64,000 bases of DNA from Sulfitobacter sp. JL08 (GTDB lineage: Bacteria; Pseudomonadota; Alphaproteobacteria; Rhodobacterales; Rhodobacteraceae): the NCBI RefSeq assembly GCF_003352045.1, contig NZ_CP025815.1, positions 1,426,001-1,490,000 on the forward strand, given 5' to 3'. The position numbers and the translations under genes are program-made. Shown here in pieces: positions 50,502 to 59,133 of this stretch (position 1 is its first letter; the number at the start of each line of letters is the position of its first letter). Below the pieces are notes generated by a model, which saw only the letters and a program-made list of their open reading frames with translations, made no database searches and was not told the DNA's origin.

Positions 50502-51295
50502 AAAAGCGCAGCCTGATCCCGATCCTGTACATCCTGTTCCTGCTGTTGCCCATCTACTGGCTGGTCGCGATGAGCTTTAAGACCACAAACGAAATCCTTT
50601 CGGGGTTTTCCCTGTTTCCGCAAACCTTCACGCTGGAAAACTACGCGGTGATCTTTACCGATCCCAGCTGGTATTGGGGTTACATCAACTCGATCCTCTA
50701 TGTGTCTTTGAACACTGTGATTTCCATCGCTGTCGCCCTGCCTGCTGCCTATGCGTTTTCGCGCTATCGCTTTCTGGGCGACAAGCAGTTGTTCTTCTGG
50801 CTGCTGACCAACCGGATGGCCCCTGCGGCGGTGTTTGCCCTGCCGTTCTTTCAGCTTTATTCATCCGTTGGCCTGTTTGATACGCATATCGCCGTGGCGC
50901 TGGCGCACTGCCTGTTCAACATCCCGCTGGCGGTCTGGATATTGGAAGGGTTCATGCGGGGCGTGCCCAAGGAACTGGACGAAACCGCCTATGTCGACGG
51001 CTACAGCTTTCCGCGGTTTTTCGTGACCATCTTTCTGCCGTCGATCAAGGCGGGTGTCGGTGTGGCCGCGTTTTTCTGTTTCATGTTCTCGTGGGTGGAA
51101 ATGCTGCTGGCCAAGACCCTGACTGCGGTCGAGGCAAAACCGATTGCAGCCACGATGACAAAAACCGCGTCCAGCGCGGGGTATGAACTGGGCCTGCTGG
51201 CGGCGGCCGGCACGCTGACGATCATCCCCGGAGCGGTCGTGATTTATTTTGTGCGCAACTACATCGCCAAGGGTTTTGCCCTTGGGCGCGTATAG
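50498..51295 (+). CDS. glpQ: ABC permease, GlpQ-like
   Basis: A 265-aa MalG-type permease with six helices. It starts MKKRSLIPILYILFLLLPIYWLV, and the coupling loop is LDETAYVDGYSFPRFFVTIFLP. It overlaps the first permease gene by ATGA and is followed 14 bp later by the DUF2160 gene. In the family this subunit pairs with GlpP to form the channel. Confidence 0.9.
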   Translation: MKKRSLIPILYILFLLLPIYWLVAMSFKTTNEILSGFSLFPQTFTLENYAVIFTDPSWYWGYINSILYVSLNTVISIAVALPAAYAFSRYRFLGDKQLFFWLLTNRMAPAAVFALPFFQLYSSVGLFDTHIAVALAHCLFNIPLAVWILEGFMRGVPKELDETAYVDGYSFPRFFVTIFLPSIKAGVGVAAFFCFMFSWVEMLLAKTLTAVEAKPIAATMTKTASSAGYELGLLAAAGTLTIIPGAVVIYFVRNYIAKGFALGRV

Positions 51296-51309
51296 GAAAG
51301 GGGGCGAAA

Positions 51310-51588
51310 ATGCTGGGATGGATGGCATGGACATGGCCCACGGCGCTGGTGTTCATCGGGATTTTCACCGCAATCGGGATACTGACGGTGATTGAAATCA
51401 AATATCCCGGTGGCGGCGAACGCAAGGGCGTGTTGGGCCTGACCACAACGCGCGGTGACCGGCTGTTTATTTCGCTGCTGGGCACGGTCTACATATTCCT
51501 TGCCTGGCTTGGGCTTATGGGTATGCCGCTTTGGGCGCCGCTGGCGATCAGCATCGCGTGGGGCGTGTTCTGTTTCTGGAAGGTCTGA
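51310..51588 (+). CDS. DUF2160 small membrane protein of the glycerol importer
   Basis: A 92-aa inner-membrane protein with two hydrophobic helices (MAWTWPTALVFIGIFTAIGIL and FISLLGTVYIFLAWLGLMG) joined by a short polar loop with GLTTTRGD. DUF2160 genes are almost always the last gene of glycerol ABC importer operons, as here, so this supports the glycerol assignment. Its role is unknown; it may stabilise the permeases. Confidence 0.9.
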   Translation: MLGWMAWTWPTALVFIGIFTAIGILTVIEIKYPGGGERKGVLGLTTTRGDRLFISLLGTVYIFLAWLGLMGMPLWAPLAISIAWGVFCFWKV

Positions 51589-51592
51589 GCGG

Positions 51593-51685
51593 ATGGCCAA
51601 ATTCGACATTGGAAAATGGCGCGGGATCGGTTCTACTGATCTTACAGCCGAAGAGGATGCAACATCAGGACCGGGGTGCGGATGA
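51593..51685 (+). CDS. Possible 30-residue leader peptide before the BlaI-type gene
   Basis: A short frame, MAKFDIGKWRGIGSTDLTAE and ten more residues ending in GPGCG, fills the gap between DUF2160 and the repressor gene. It follows GAAGG by nine bases, and its stop overlaps the next ATG as ATGA. That fits translational coupling, but so short a frame may also be chance. Confidence 0.3.
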   Translation: MAKFDIGKWRGIGSTDLTAEEDATSGPGCG

Positions 51686-52077
51686 GACCCAAAAAGAAAA
51701 ACGAATTCCTGACCGAGGTCGAGCTTGAGTTCATGACCGAGCTTTGGACCCTAGGCGAGGGGACGGTCAGGGACGTACTGGCCAACCTAGACCCGTCGCG
51801 CAACCTAGCCTATACTTCGGCGGCCACAATTCTGCGCATCATGGAGCAGAAGGGATTTGTGACCAGCAAGAAAACGGGACAGACATTTGTCTATAAACCT
51901 GTGCTGGCCAAGGAAGAATACCAGTCAAAATCCCTGCGCGATCTGTCAAACAAGCTGTTTGATGGCACGCCCGCGTCGCTGGTTGCGCGGTTGGTCGATG
52001 ATCAGGGCATATCGGAAGAGGCATTAGAGGAAATACGGGCGTTATTGGACAAGAGGTTGAAAAATGACACTGATTGA
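51682..52077 (+). CDS. BlaI/MecI/CopY-family repressor
   Basis: A 131-aa winged-helix repressor. The DNA-binding domain is residues 8-75 (ELEFMTELWTLGEGTVRDVL, then LAYTSAATILRIMEQKGFV as recognition helix and wing). The C-terminal helices (about 85-125) dimerise. In the family, cleavage by the partner M56 protease relieves repression. The start is taken as ATG at 51682; GTG at 51676 is possible. It overlaps the M56 gene by 14 bases, so the two form a regulatory pair. No beta-lactamase gene is nearby. Confidence 0.9.
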   Translation: MRPKKKNEFLTEVELEFMTELWTLGEGTVRDVLANLDPSRNLAYTSAATILRIMEQKGFVTSKKTGQTFVYKPVLAKEEYQSKSLRDLSNKLFDGTPASLVARLVDDQGISEEALEEIRALLDKRLKNDTD

Positions 52078-53188
52078 TGCCTTTCTGAATGCCTATATCA
52101 ATGCGAATATTTTGCTGGTCGCGGCCGTCATCCTGTGGATGGTTGCGTGGTCGCTGATGCGTCTGGCCGGATTGCGCCACGCCTTTGGCACGCAGTTGCG
52201 CCTGATCAACAGCCTGTTTTTTGCCGTTGCGCTAAGCCCGTTCATCGCTGCCGGTTTTCAATATGCGCTTGGCACCGGCATAATCGGCAACCGCTTCGTG
52301 CCCAACCTTTCGGATTTCGTCGTTGCCCAGTATCTGGATGGGCGGATAGAAATGAAGGCCACGGCCTTTGCCGACATTATCGGATTTCGCGACCGGCTGA
52401 CCCATGATCTGGTGACGCTGAAAACACCGCTGGGCATCACGGCAGCCCTGTTTCTGCTGGCGGGGTTCAGCGTGCTGACGCTGCGGGTTCTGGCCAGCGC
52501 CGTTCAGTTGCGCAACCTGATCCGGCGCAGTTACAAATGGCGTCAGTTCGGCAATGTCCAGTTGCGGCTGAGTGATACGGTCTCTGTCCCGTTTTCAACC
52601 CGCAGTCCGTGGCACCGGTTCATCGTCATTCCCACCAAGATGCTGGAAAACAGCGATGATCTTCGCATGGCGCTGGCGCACGAGTTTCAGCATATCCGGC
52701 AGGGTGATGTGGAATGGGAAATCGGGCTGGAAACGCTGAAACCGTTATTTTTCTGGAACCCGGCCTTTCTGATCTGGAAGCGCAGCATCGGGCATTTGCG
52801 TGAACTGGCCTGCGATCAGACCATATTGGCACGCCATAAATTCGATGCGAATTCCTATTGCGACTGCCTGTTGCGGGTGTGTCAGGATGGCATTCGCAGC
52901 CGGTCGCACCGCTTTATTCCCAATGTCGCCTTCGTCCGCATTGATCTTGATCCGTTCAGTTCGAATTCTGCGCGGTTCCTGCGCTACCGCGTGACATCGA
53001 TGTTGAACACGACACTGCCGCGTGACGGGCGCAACCTGTTCCGGTTTGTGCAGGTGCCGCTGGTGGCGTTGCTGGTGTTTGGAACTGTGGCCATCCAGCG
53101 CCCCGGCGACTGGAGCCAGGACCGGTTGATGCTGTCCACCATCGTCAATCTGGAACGGCTGGAGGCGCGAACGGCCCCGCGCCCCTGA
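52064..53188 (+). CDS. M56 family membrane metalloprotease (BlaR1/MecR1-like, no sensor domain)
   Basis: A 374-aa integral-membrane zinc protease. Helices lie at about residues 15-35, 48-68 and 123-145, then the protease loop with HEFQH (H206, E207, H210) and the downstream zinc ligand E247 in HLRELACDQ, and a last helix at about 325-343. BlaR1 carries a penicillin-binding sensor after this helix; here only about 30 residues follow, so the ligand and signal must differ. It would cleave the BlaI-type repressor encoded just upstream. Confidence 0.88.
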   Translation: MTLIDAFLNAYINANILLVAAVILWMVAWSLMRLAGLRHAFGTQLRLINSLFFAVALSPFIAAGFQYALGTGIIGNRFVPNLSDFVVAQYLDGRIEMKATAFADIIGFRDRLTHDLVTLKTPLGITAALFLLAGFSVLTLRVLASAVQLRNLIRRSYKWRQFGNVQLRLSDTVSVPFSTRSPWHRFIVIPTKMLENSDDLRMALAHEFQHIRQGDVEWEIGLETLKPLFFWNPAFLIWKRSIGHLRELACDQTILARHKFDANSYCDCLLRVCQDGIRSRSHRFIPNVAFVRIDLDPFSSNSARFLRYRVTSMLNTTLPRDGRNLFRFVQVPLVALLVFGTVAIQRPGDWSQDRLMLSTIVNLERLEARTAPRP

Positions 53189-53256
53189 TCGCCAGTCAGC
53201 AGGTATTGAACGCGGTCACATGTGCACGATCTGACCTGTGTGTGACAAGGAATAAC

Positions 53257-53286
53257 TTGCCATTTACCCTGCCAGTAAGCTATGTA
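53257..53286 (+). promoter_or_regulatory. Candidate promoter of the GAPDH gene
   Basis: TTGCCA (53257-53262) and TATGTA (53281-53286) with an 18-base spacer precede the gap start by about 50 bases. This places the transcript start near 53293, at the edge of the palindromic operator. Confidence 0.4.
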
Positions 53287-53294
53287 TCGACTAA

Positions 53295-53306
53295 GTTAGC
53301 GCTAAC
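53295..53306. promoter_or_regulatory. LacI-family-type operator upstream of GAPDH gene
   Basis: A perfect 12-bp palindrome, GTTAGCGCTAAC, with the central CG step typical of LacI/GalR-family operators. It sits 29 bases before the gap start and at or just after the predicted transcript start, a repressor position. No LacI-type gene is in the window. Confidence 0.65.
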
Positions 53307-53334
53307 ATGTGCTTTGTGACAAAAGGGGGAAATC

Positions 53335-54336
53335 ATGGTGACGCGGATCGCTATCAACGGGTTCGGCCGGATCGGGCGCTGTGTCTTGCGCGCCCTGGTC
53401 GAACAGGATGCCACCGACATTCAGGTGGTCGCGGTCAACGATCTGACCCCGCCGGAAACCCTGTTGCATTTGCTTAAGGTCGATTCCGTTCACGGCCGGT
53501 TTCGCGGTGATATCGCGCTGAATGGCACAACCCTGACAGCCGGGCGCCACACCATCGCCCTGACCAATCAGAAAGACCCGGATCAGCTGCCCTGGGGCGG
53601 TGTTGATATCGTCTATGAATGTACCGGCCACTTTACCAGCCGCGACGCAGCAGCGCTGCATCTGAAAAATGGCAGCAAGCGGGTGCTGGTATCGGCCCCC
53701 GCCAAAGATGCGGATCGCACGATTGTTTACGGTGTAAATCATCAAACGCTTGTTGCCGGTGACAAGATCATTTCCAACGCGTCCTGCACCACGAATTGCC
53801 TGGCCCCAATGGCCATGGTGCTGGATCAGACGGTGGGCCTAAAAACCGGTTACATGACGACAATCCACGCCTATACAGGCGATCAGCCGACCCATGACAG
53901 CCCGCATCGCGATCTGTATCGCGGGCGCGCGGCGGCGTTGTCGATGATCCCGACGACAACAGGCGCGGCCAAGGCCATCGGGCTGGTTCTGCCGCAACTG
54001 GCGGGCAAGCTGGAAGGATCGGCGGTGCGCGTGCCAACGCCCAATGTGTCTATGGTTGAATTGTGTTTTGTTCCCGAAAGCGCAGCCACGGCCGATGCGG
54101 TCAACACAGCGCTGCGCGATGCGGCAAGCGGGCCGCTGGCGGGCATCATGTCATTTGAAACCGATCCGTTCGTTTCGATCGATTACAATCACGATCCGCA
54201 TTCCTGCTGTGTCGCAGGGCCACAAACCTCGGTGACCACAGGTGGGTTGGTGCGCGTTGTCGGCTGGTACGACAACGAATGGGGCTTTTCCAACCGGATG
54301 AACGATACCGCCCGCGCCATCGCAGCCCTGTTCTGA
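53335..54336 (+). CDS. gap: Glyceraldehyde-3-phosphate dehydrogenase, type I
   Basis: Oxidises glyceraldehyde 3-phosphate to 1,3-bisphosphoglycerate in the cytoplasm. The 333-aa protein has the Rossmann motif INGFGRIGR (7-15), catalytic C151 in SNASCTTNCLAP and H178 in TTIHAYTGDQ. The C-terminal WYDNEWGFSNRM contacts NAD. Length and motifs are those of the standard tetrameric enzyme. It stands alone with its own promoter and an operator-like palindrome, which suggests sugar-dependent control. An AAGGGGGA ribosome-binding site precedes the start. It converges with rfbA, with no base between the two stops. Confidence 0.95.
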   Translation: MVTRIAINGFGRIGRCVLRALVEQDATDIQVVAVNDLTPPETLLHLLKVDSVHGRFRGDIALNGTTLTAGRHTIALTNQKDPDQLPWGGVDIVYECTGHFTSRDAAALHLKNGSKRVLVSAPAKDADRTIVYGVNHQTLVAGDKIISNASCTTNCLAPMAMVLDQTVGLKTGYMTTIHAYTGDQPTHDSPHRDLYRGRAAALSMIPTTTGAAKAIGLVLPQLAGKLEGSAVRVPTPNVSMVELCFVPESAATADAVNTALRDAASGPLAGIMSFETDPFVSIDYNHDPHSCCVAGPQTSVTTGGLVRVVGWYDNEWGFSNRMNDTARAIAALF

Positions 54337-55209
54337 TCAGCGCAGAATGCCCTTGAGGTAAACGCCGTAATCGTTCTTGGCGAACATATCGGCGCGCTCT
54401 GACAATTGGTCGGCGCTGATCCAGCCCAACGCATAGGCAATTTCGTCCAGACACCCGGTTTGCAAGCCCTGGCGGCGTTCCAACGTCCGCACGAAATTGC
54501 CCGCATCCAGCAGGCTGGCGTGGGTGCCGGTATCCAGCCACGCATAACCGCGCCCCATCCGTTTCACCGTCAGCTTGCCAGCGTGCAGGTACATTTCCAG
54601 CAATGTCGTAATCTCAAGCTCTCCGCGGGCGGATGGTTTTACGTCGCGGGCAAGGCGGGGCGCGTCGCTGTCCAGAAAATATAGCCCAGTTACCGCATAG
54701 CGCGAAGGCGGCACTTCGGGTTTTTCGACAATCGCGACGGCCTTGTCGTTTTTGTCGAAACTGACCACGCCATAGCGTTCAGGATCGGACACGTGATAGC
54801 CGAACACGGTGCCACCACTTGCCTGCGTGTCCGCCTCGGCAAGCAATTCAGGCAGGCCGTGACCAAAAAAGATGTTGTCGCCCAGCACCATGGCCGAAGG
54901 CGCGCCATCCAGGAAATCCTCGGCCAGAAGATAGGCCTGCGCCAACCCGTCGGGCGAGGGTTGCACAATATAGCTTAGTGAAATGCCCCACTGGCTGCCA
55001 TCGCCAAGCGTGCGTTTGAACTGTTCCTGATCCTGGGGCGTGGTGATCATTGCAATGTCGCGGATGCCCGCCAGCATCAGCACCGAAATCGGATAATAGA
55101 TCATCGGTTTGTCATAGATCGGCAAAAGCTGTTTCGAAATGCCCATCGTTATCGGATACAGCCGCGTGCCCGATCCACCCGCCAGAATGATACCTTTACG
55201 CTGGGACAT
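54337..55209 (-). CDS. rfbA: Glucose-1-phosphate thymidylyltransferase
   Basis: Makes dTDP-glucose from glucose 1-phosphate and dTTP, the first step of dTDP-L-rhamnose synthesis. The 290-aa nucleotidyltransferase opens with [17 protein letters not shown], the nucleotide loop, followed by [34 protein letters not shown] with the metal aspartate, and [17 protein letters not shown]. It is the last gene of the rfbCBDA set, 111 bases after rfbD. That gap may hold a separate promoter. Confidence 0.95.
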   Translation of the reverse strand: MSQRKGIILAGGSGTRLYPITMGISKQLLPIYDKPMIYYPISVLMLAGIRDIAMITTPQDQEQFKRTLGDGSQWGISLSYIVQPSPDGLAQAYLLAEDFLDGAPSAMVLGDNIFFGHGLPELLAEADTQASGGTVFGYHVSDPERYGVVSFDKNDKAVAIVEKPEVPPSRYAVTGLYFLDSDAPRLARDVKPSARGELEITTLLEMYLHAGKLTVKRMGRGYAWLDTGTHASLLDAGNFVRTLERRQGLQTGCLDEIAYALGWISADQLSERADMFAKNDYGVYLKGILR

Positions 55210-55320
55210 ATAACTTTCCTTTGAACTGACTATGGGCCTGCATAGGGGCCGCGAAGGGCAAGACTGTGGTAGAAATACGATAAATTCGGATCGGTTGGTA
55301 TATTGCTTTGGTTGTGCGGC

Positions 55321-56166
55321 CTATATCGCCTGCAGTTCTGACAGCACCGCACGCAGCGAAACACGCCAGTCGGGCCGTTCGATCCCGAAAGTGCGGGTCA
55401 GAGCACGACAGTCCAGACGCGAGTTTTTTGGTCGCATTGCCGGAGTCGGATAGGCACTGGACGGAATGTCGGTCACGGTACAGTCGATCCCTGCCATGTC
55501 AAAAATCGTGCGGGCAAAATCGGCCCAACTGACGTCGGGTGTGCCTGCATAATGATAAAGCGCAGGGGCGCGGGGCGTGTCTATCAGCGCTCTGGCAATT
55601 GTGACGCAGGCCGCCGCAATGTCGCCCGCTGCCGTCGGCCCGCCAATCTGGTCGGCCACGATGTTCAGCGCATCCCGTTCCGCCCCCAGCCGCAGCATGG
55701 TTTTGACGAAATTGAGGCCGTGGGCAGAAAACACCCAGCTTGTGCGCAATATCGCGGCGCTGCCGCCCGCATCCAGAACCGCACGCTCACCCGCAAGTTT
55801 GGACCGCCCGTAAGCGCCCAGCGGCCCAACGGGGTCCGACGGCTTCCATGGCGCGGATCCTGTGCCGGAAAATACGTAATCCGTTGAAATCGTGACAAAA
55901 GGAATGTTCAAAGTGGCGCAGGTGCGCGCCATGGTGCCGGGCGCATCGCCGTTGATCACGCTGGCCAGCGCCTCGTTTTCCTCGGCAGCGTCGACGGCGG
56001 TGTAAGCGGCGGCGTTGATCACGGCAGCGGGCGCACAGGCGGTGATGGCGTCGGCGCAGGCCGCCGGATCGCTCAGATCCGCCGGATCGCGGCCCAGCGT
56101 TTTGATGTCATCGAATTTTGCCAGTTCACTGGCCACCTGACCGGTTTTGCCAAACACCAGAATCAT
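55321..56166 (-). CDS. rfbD: dTDP-4-dehydrorhamnose reductase
   Basis: Last step of dTDP-rhamnose synthesis, a 281-aa short-chain dehydrogenase. It has the cofactor motif [15 protein letters not shown], the catalytic YGRSKLAGE (Tyr and Lys of YxxxK), TDYVFSGTG, and the substrate-binding [10 protein letters not shown]. The start at 56166 overlaps the rfbB stop by ATGA; the ATG at 56244 is an extension within rfbB. Confidence 0.95.
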   Translation of the reverse strand: MILVFGKTGQVASELAKFDDIKTLGRDPADLSDPAACADAITACAPAAVINAAAYTAVDAAEENEALASVINGDAPGTMARTCATLNIPFVTISTDYVFSGTGSAPWKPSDPVGPLGAYGRSKLAGERAVLDAGGSAAILRTSWVFSAHGLNFVKTMLRLGAERDALNIVADQIGGPTAAGDIAAACVTIARALIDTPRAPALYHYAGTPDVSWADFARTIFDMAGIDCTVTDIPSSAYPTPAMRPKNSRLDCRALTRTFGIERPDWRVSLRAVLSELQAI

Positions 56167-57203
56167 GACTTGGTGCCCAGCCGTTCGCCTACTCCGGCAC
56201 GATCTTGCAGGGCGCGCCACCATGGTTCGTTGTCCAGATACCATTGCACGGTCTTTTCCAGCCCCTTCTGCAAGGTGACAGACGGACGCCAGCCCAGTTC
56301 GGATGCAATGCGCGTCGGGTCGATCGCATAGCGCAGATCGTGGCCGGGGCGGTCGCTGACAAACGTGATCTGGTCAGCGTAAGGCGCTGATTTAGGTCGC
56401 TTTTCATCCAGAATGGCACAGATCATCCGCACCAGATCGATATTGCGCACCTCGTTTTCGCCGCCAATATTATAGCTGCGGTTCACCCGCCCCTTTTGCA
56501 GCACGGTCAGCAACGCATCTGCGTGGTCTTCGACATAAAGCCAGTCGCGCACGTTTTCGCCCGCGCCGTAAACCGGAATGGGCTTGCTGGCCAATGCGTT
56601 CAGAATGACCACCGGCACCAGTTTTTCGGGGAAATGGAACGGTCCGTAATTGTTCGAACAATTGGTCAGAACCACAGGCAAGCCATAGGTTTCCGCCCAG
56701 GCGCGCACCAGATGGTCACTGGCTGCCTTGCTTGCCGAATAGGGGCTGCGCGGGTCATAGGGTGTGGTTTCGGTGAATTGCCCTGTCGCCCCCAGCGATC
56801 CGAACACTTCATCTGTTGAAATATGATGAAAGCGGAACCGGTCTGGCCGCCCTTCGCTGACCCAATAGTTGCGCGCGGCTTCAAGCAGGGTGTAAGTGCC
56901 CATGACATTGGTGTCGATGAAAGCACCGGGGCCATCAATGGACCGATCGACATGGGATTCCGCCGCAAGATGCATGACGGCATCGGGCGCATGGGTGGCA
57001 AACACTTCATCCAGCGCGGCGCGATCCCGGATATCCGCGTGCACAAAGGTATAGCGGGCATCATCCGCAACGCTGGCCACGTTATCCAGACAGGCCGCAT
57101 AGGTCAGCGCATCCAGATTGATGACGCTGTGGCCATCACGTATTGCCTGGCGCACCACGGCAGACCCGATAAATCCCGCCCCCCCCGTCACAAGCAACTT
57201 CAT
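56163..57203 (-). CDS. rfbB: dTDP-glucose 4,6-dehydratase
   Basis: Converts dTDP-glucose to its 4-keto-6-deoxy form. The 346-aa extended SDR shows [16 protein letters not shown] at the N-terminus for [18 protein letters not shown], the catalytic [11 protein letters not shown] (Thr-Asp-Glu), [15 protein letters not shown] (YxxxK), and [15 protein letters not shown]. All catalytic residues are present. It follows rfbC by three bases. Confidence 0.96.
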   Translation of the reverse strand: MKLLVTGGAGFIGSAVVRQAIRDGHSVINLDALTYAACLDNVASVADDARYTFVHADIRDRAALDEVFATHAPDAVMHLAAESHVDRSIDGPGAFIDTNVMGTYTLLEAARNYWVSEGRPDRFRFHHISTDEVFGSLGATGQFTETTPYDPRSPYSASKAASDHLVRAWAETYGLPVVLTNCSNNYGPFHFPEKLVPVVILNALASKPIPVYGAGENVRDWLYVEDHADALLTVLQKGRVNRSYNIGGENEVRNIDLVRMICAILDEKRPKSAPYADQITFVSDRPGHDLRYAIDPTRIASELGWRPSVTLQKGLEKTVQWYLDNEPWWRALQDRAGVGERLGTKS

Positions 57204-57206
57204 GGT

Positions 57207-57767
57207 CTATCCTTCCCACGTGAAAGGCGTATCGAACGCATCCAGCATCTGTGCCCCTGCGTCTTTGTCCGACAGGATCGCAGGGCCGCTCAGGCCCCAA
57301 TCAATCCCGATGGCCGGATCGTCAAAGCGCACAGCCCCGTCACATTCCGGCGCATAATAATCGCTGCATTTGTAGATGATTTCGGTATCGGGGGCGCGCG
57401 TCGCAAACCCGTGCAGAAACCCGGCAGGCACTAATAACTGTCTGCCGTTTTCTGCGCTCAGTTCGATCCCGAACCAGCGCCCGAACGCGGGCGATCCGCG
57501 CCGTACATCCACCGCGACATCAAAAAGCACGCCGCGCCCGCACCGCACCAGCTTGGCCTGTGCATGAGGGGGCGATTGAAAATGCAACCCGCGCACGGTG
57601 TTCACAGCGGCGGACAGCGAATGATTGTCTTGGACAAATTCGATATTGATCCCCTGATCTTGCAGGGTCTTGCGGTTCCAGCTTTCGGAAAAAAAACCGC
57701 GTTCGTCGCCAAAGCGCGCCGGTTCAAGGATCAACAGGTCCGGCAGGTCAGTCTTGGTAATGCGCAC
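57207..57767 (-). CDS. rfbC: dTDP-4-dehydrorhamnose 3,5-epimerase
   Basis: A cupin-fold epimerase of 186 aa. Diagnostic segments are PARFGDERGFFSESW, FVQDNHSLSAAVNTVRGLHF with the catalytic histidine in GLHFQ, and LVPAGFLHGFATRAPDTEIIYKCSDYYAPE with the catalytic tyrosine. Translation probably starts at GTG (57767); the GGAG upstream is about 11 bases away, a rather long spacing. It is the first gene of the rhamnose operon. Confidence 0.94.
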   Translation of the reverse strand: MRITKTDLPDLLILEPARFGDERGFFSESWNRKTLQDQGINIEFVQDNHSLSAAVNTVRGLHFQSPPHAQAKLVRCGRGVLFDVAVDVRRGSPAFGRWFGIELSAENGRQLLVPAGFLHGFATRAPDTEIIYKCSDYYAPECDGAVRFDDPAIGIDWGLSGPAILSDKDAGAQMLDAFDTPFTWEG

Positions 57768-57871
57768 TCGAAAAAAAACTCCGTAACATCAATGCTCACA
57801 GCCATAGCAAGCAAGGCGCGGCGTGTCACGGTTGCAGATTTTACGTTTTCTTCGGCGTGCGAAAAAGTTGC

Positions 57872-57905
57872 ATTTAAAACAGCCCGCCAGCGCGGGCTGG
57901 CGGGC
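57872..57905 (-). terminator. Terminator of the DUF2793 gene
   Basis: A perfect 10-bp stem, GCCCGCCAGC with GCTGGCGGGC, and a 4-base loop (57882-57905), 24 bases after the DUF2793 stop. On the minus strand it is followed by TGTTTTAAATG, so it should end that transcript before the rhamnose operon promoter. Confidence 0.75.
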
Positions 57906-57929
57906 AGGATCATCGGGGCCGGGCCGGAA

Positions 57930-58916
57930 TCAGCGGCCCAAAGTGGCCAAAGTGATCTGGCGCGCGGCCCCCAGACGGTTTTCGATGTAAAACCGTGGGG
58001 TTGCGCCGCCTGTATCTATCGCAACGCTCAAATGGCCATCAGGCCCGGTCGTGCCTGTCAGCGCACCGCTGGCAAATTCCAGCGTACCTGCGGGAGCGGT
58101 GAACAGGGCTGTGAAATTGGCCGCCCCCGCCAGCGGCCCCGTGACCGAGAACAGGAAACTGTGGCCCGTCAGATCAACCCCCATCCAGATCAGGGCGCGC
58201 GACGGATCGGACCACGGAATATCAAAGCTGTGCGCACTGTCATCGTCCAGCAGGATATCGGCCAGATAGGTCTGCCCCGATGGCACCCGCAGGGACGCAT
58301 CGGCCGGATCAATCACCAGAGCATCGCGCAAAGACACGCCATCGGTGCCAACCTTGACCGACAACTCGTTTGATCCTGACAGCCCGATTTCGGCGCGAGC
58401 GGCCCAGCCCGACTGAAACAGCAGGCTGGCCGTGTCCGCATCCGCGGCCTTGTTGATCTTGAGCCGGTGATCGGAACCGTCATGGCTGAACAGGGTGGCA
58501 TCGCTGGCCACCACCAGCCGGTTGGTGGAATCCGCTGTTGCCTGCACCCCGATTTGTGGCACGTTCTGCAAATCGGGCAGGGCCGCCACCCATGCCCCCC
58601 CGTCAAAGCGCACCTGTGCCCCTGTGGCGATAATATCTGCGCGCCAGCCGGGTTTCGGCATCACGCAGGTCCAGCCGGTGCCGTCGAAAACTGCAACTTG
58701 CCCGTCTTTCCCCGCCCAGTCACCGGTGGCCCCCGATGCGATCAGATACCGATCCCCGGTTGCGGGCTGCGCGGGCGGCGTGGCGCGCGCCCCTTCCAGC
58801 ACCGACAGTTGCGTGGCCGCATCCAGAATGCGCAGGGCGGCATTGTGGGTCACGTGTTTTTGCGCCTGAGACGGCTGAATATAGGGCAGCGACAAGGCTG
58901 CCGAGGTTTCGACCAT
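57930..58916 (-). CDS. DUF2793 domain protein
   Basis: A 328-aa protein. The N-terminal part (residues 5-95) is a DUF2793 domain, recognised by LSLPYIQPSQAQKHVTHNAALRILD and by GDRYLIASGATGDWAGKDG followed by GWTCVMPKPGW. This domain occurs in Rhodobacterales phage-like and gene-transfer-agent-related surface proteins. The rest is beta-rich, repetitive and without cysteines or signal peptide, compatible with a fibre or tail-like part. The start at 58916 follows AAAGGAAC. It is divergent from the RTX gene. Role unknown. Confidence 0.8.
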   Translation of the reverse strand: MVETSAALSLPYIQPSQAQKHVTHNAALRILDAATQLSVLEGARATPPAQPATGDRYLIASGATGDWAGKDGQVAVFDGTGWTCVMPKPGWRADIIATGAQVRFDGGAWVAALPDLQNVPQIGVQATADSTNRLVVASDATLFSHDGSDHRLKINKAADADTASLLFQSGWAARAEIGLSGSNELSVKVGTDGVSLRDALVIDPADASLRVPSGQTYLADILLDDDSAHSFDIPWSDPSRALIWMGVDLTGHSFLFSVTGPLAGAANFTALFTAPAGTLEFASGALTGTTGPDGHLSVAIDTGGATPRFYIENRLGAARQITLATLGR

Positions 58917-59133
58917 GAAATGTTCCTTTTGCAAGGGGTTTAGGGGTATATCAGATGGAAACTGCGGCTGATATATTGAGAAAAGATAAGTGATGCGCGC
59001 GCCGGTTTGCCTCAATCTGCAACACATCAACCCCTAAAATCCGAAATGAGTTTCCCGATTTGAACACAATCGGGCAACGCGCGGTTAGGGTCTTTGCACC
59101 ATCCTGCCTGACGGAAGTGGGAAAGGGTCTGGA

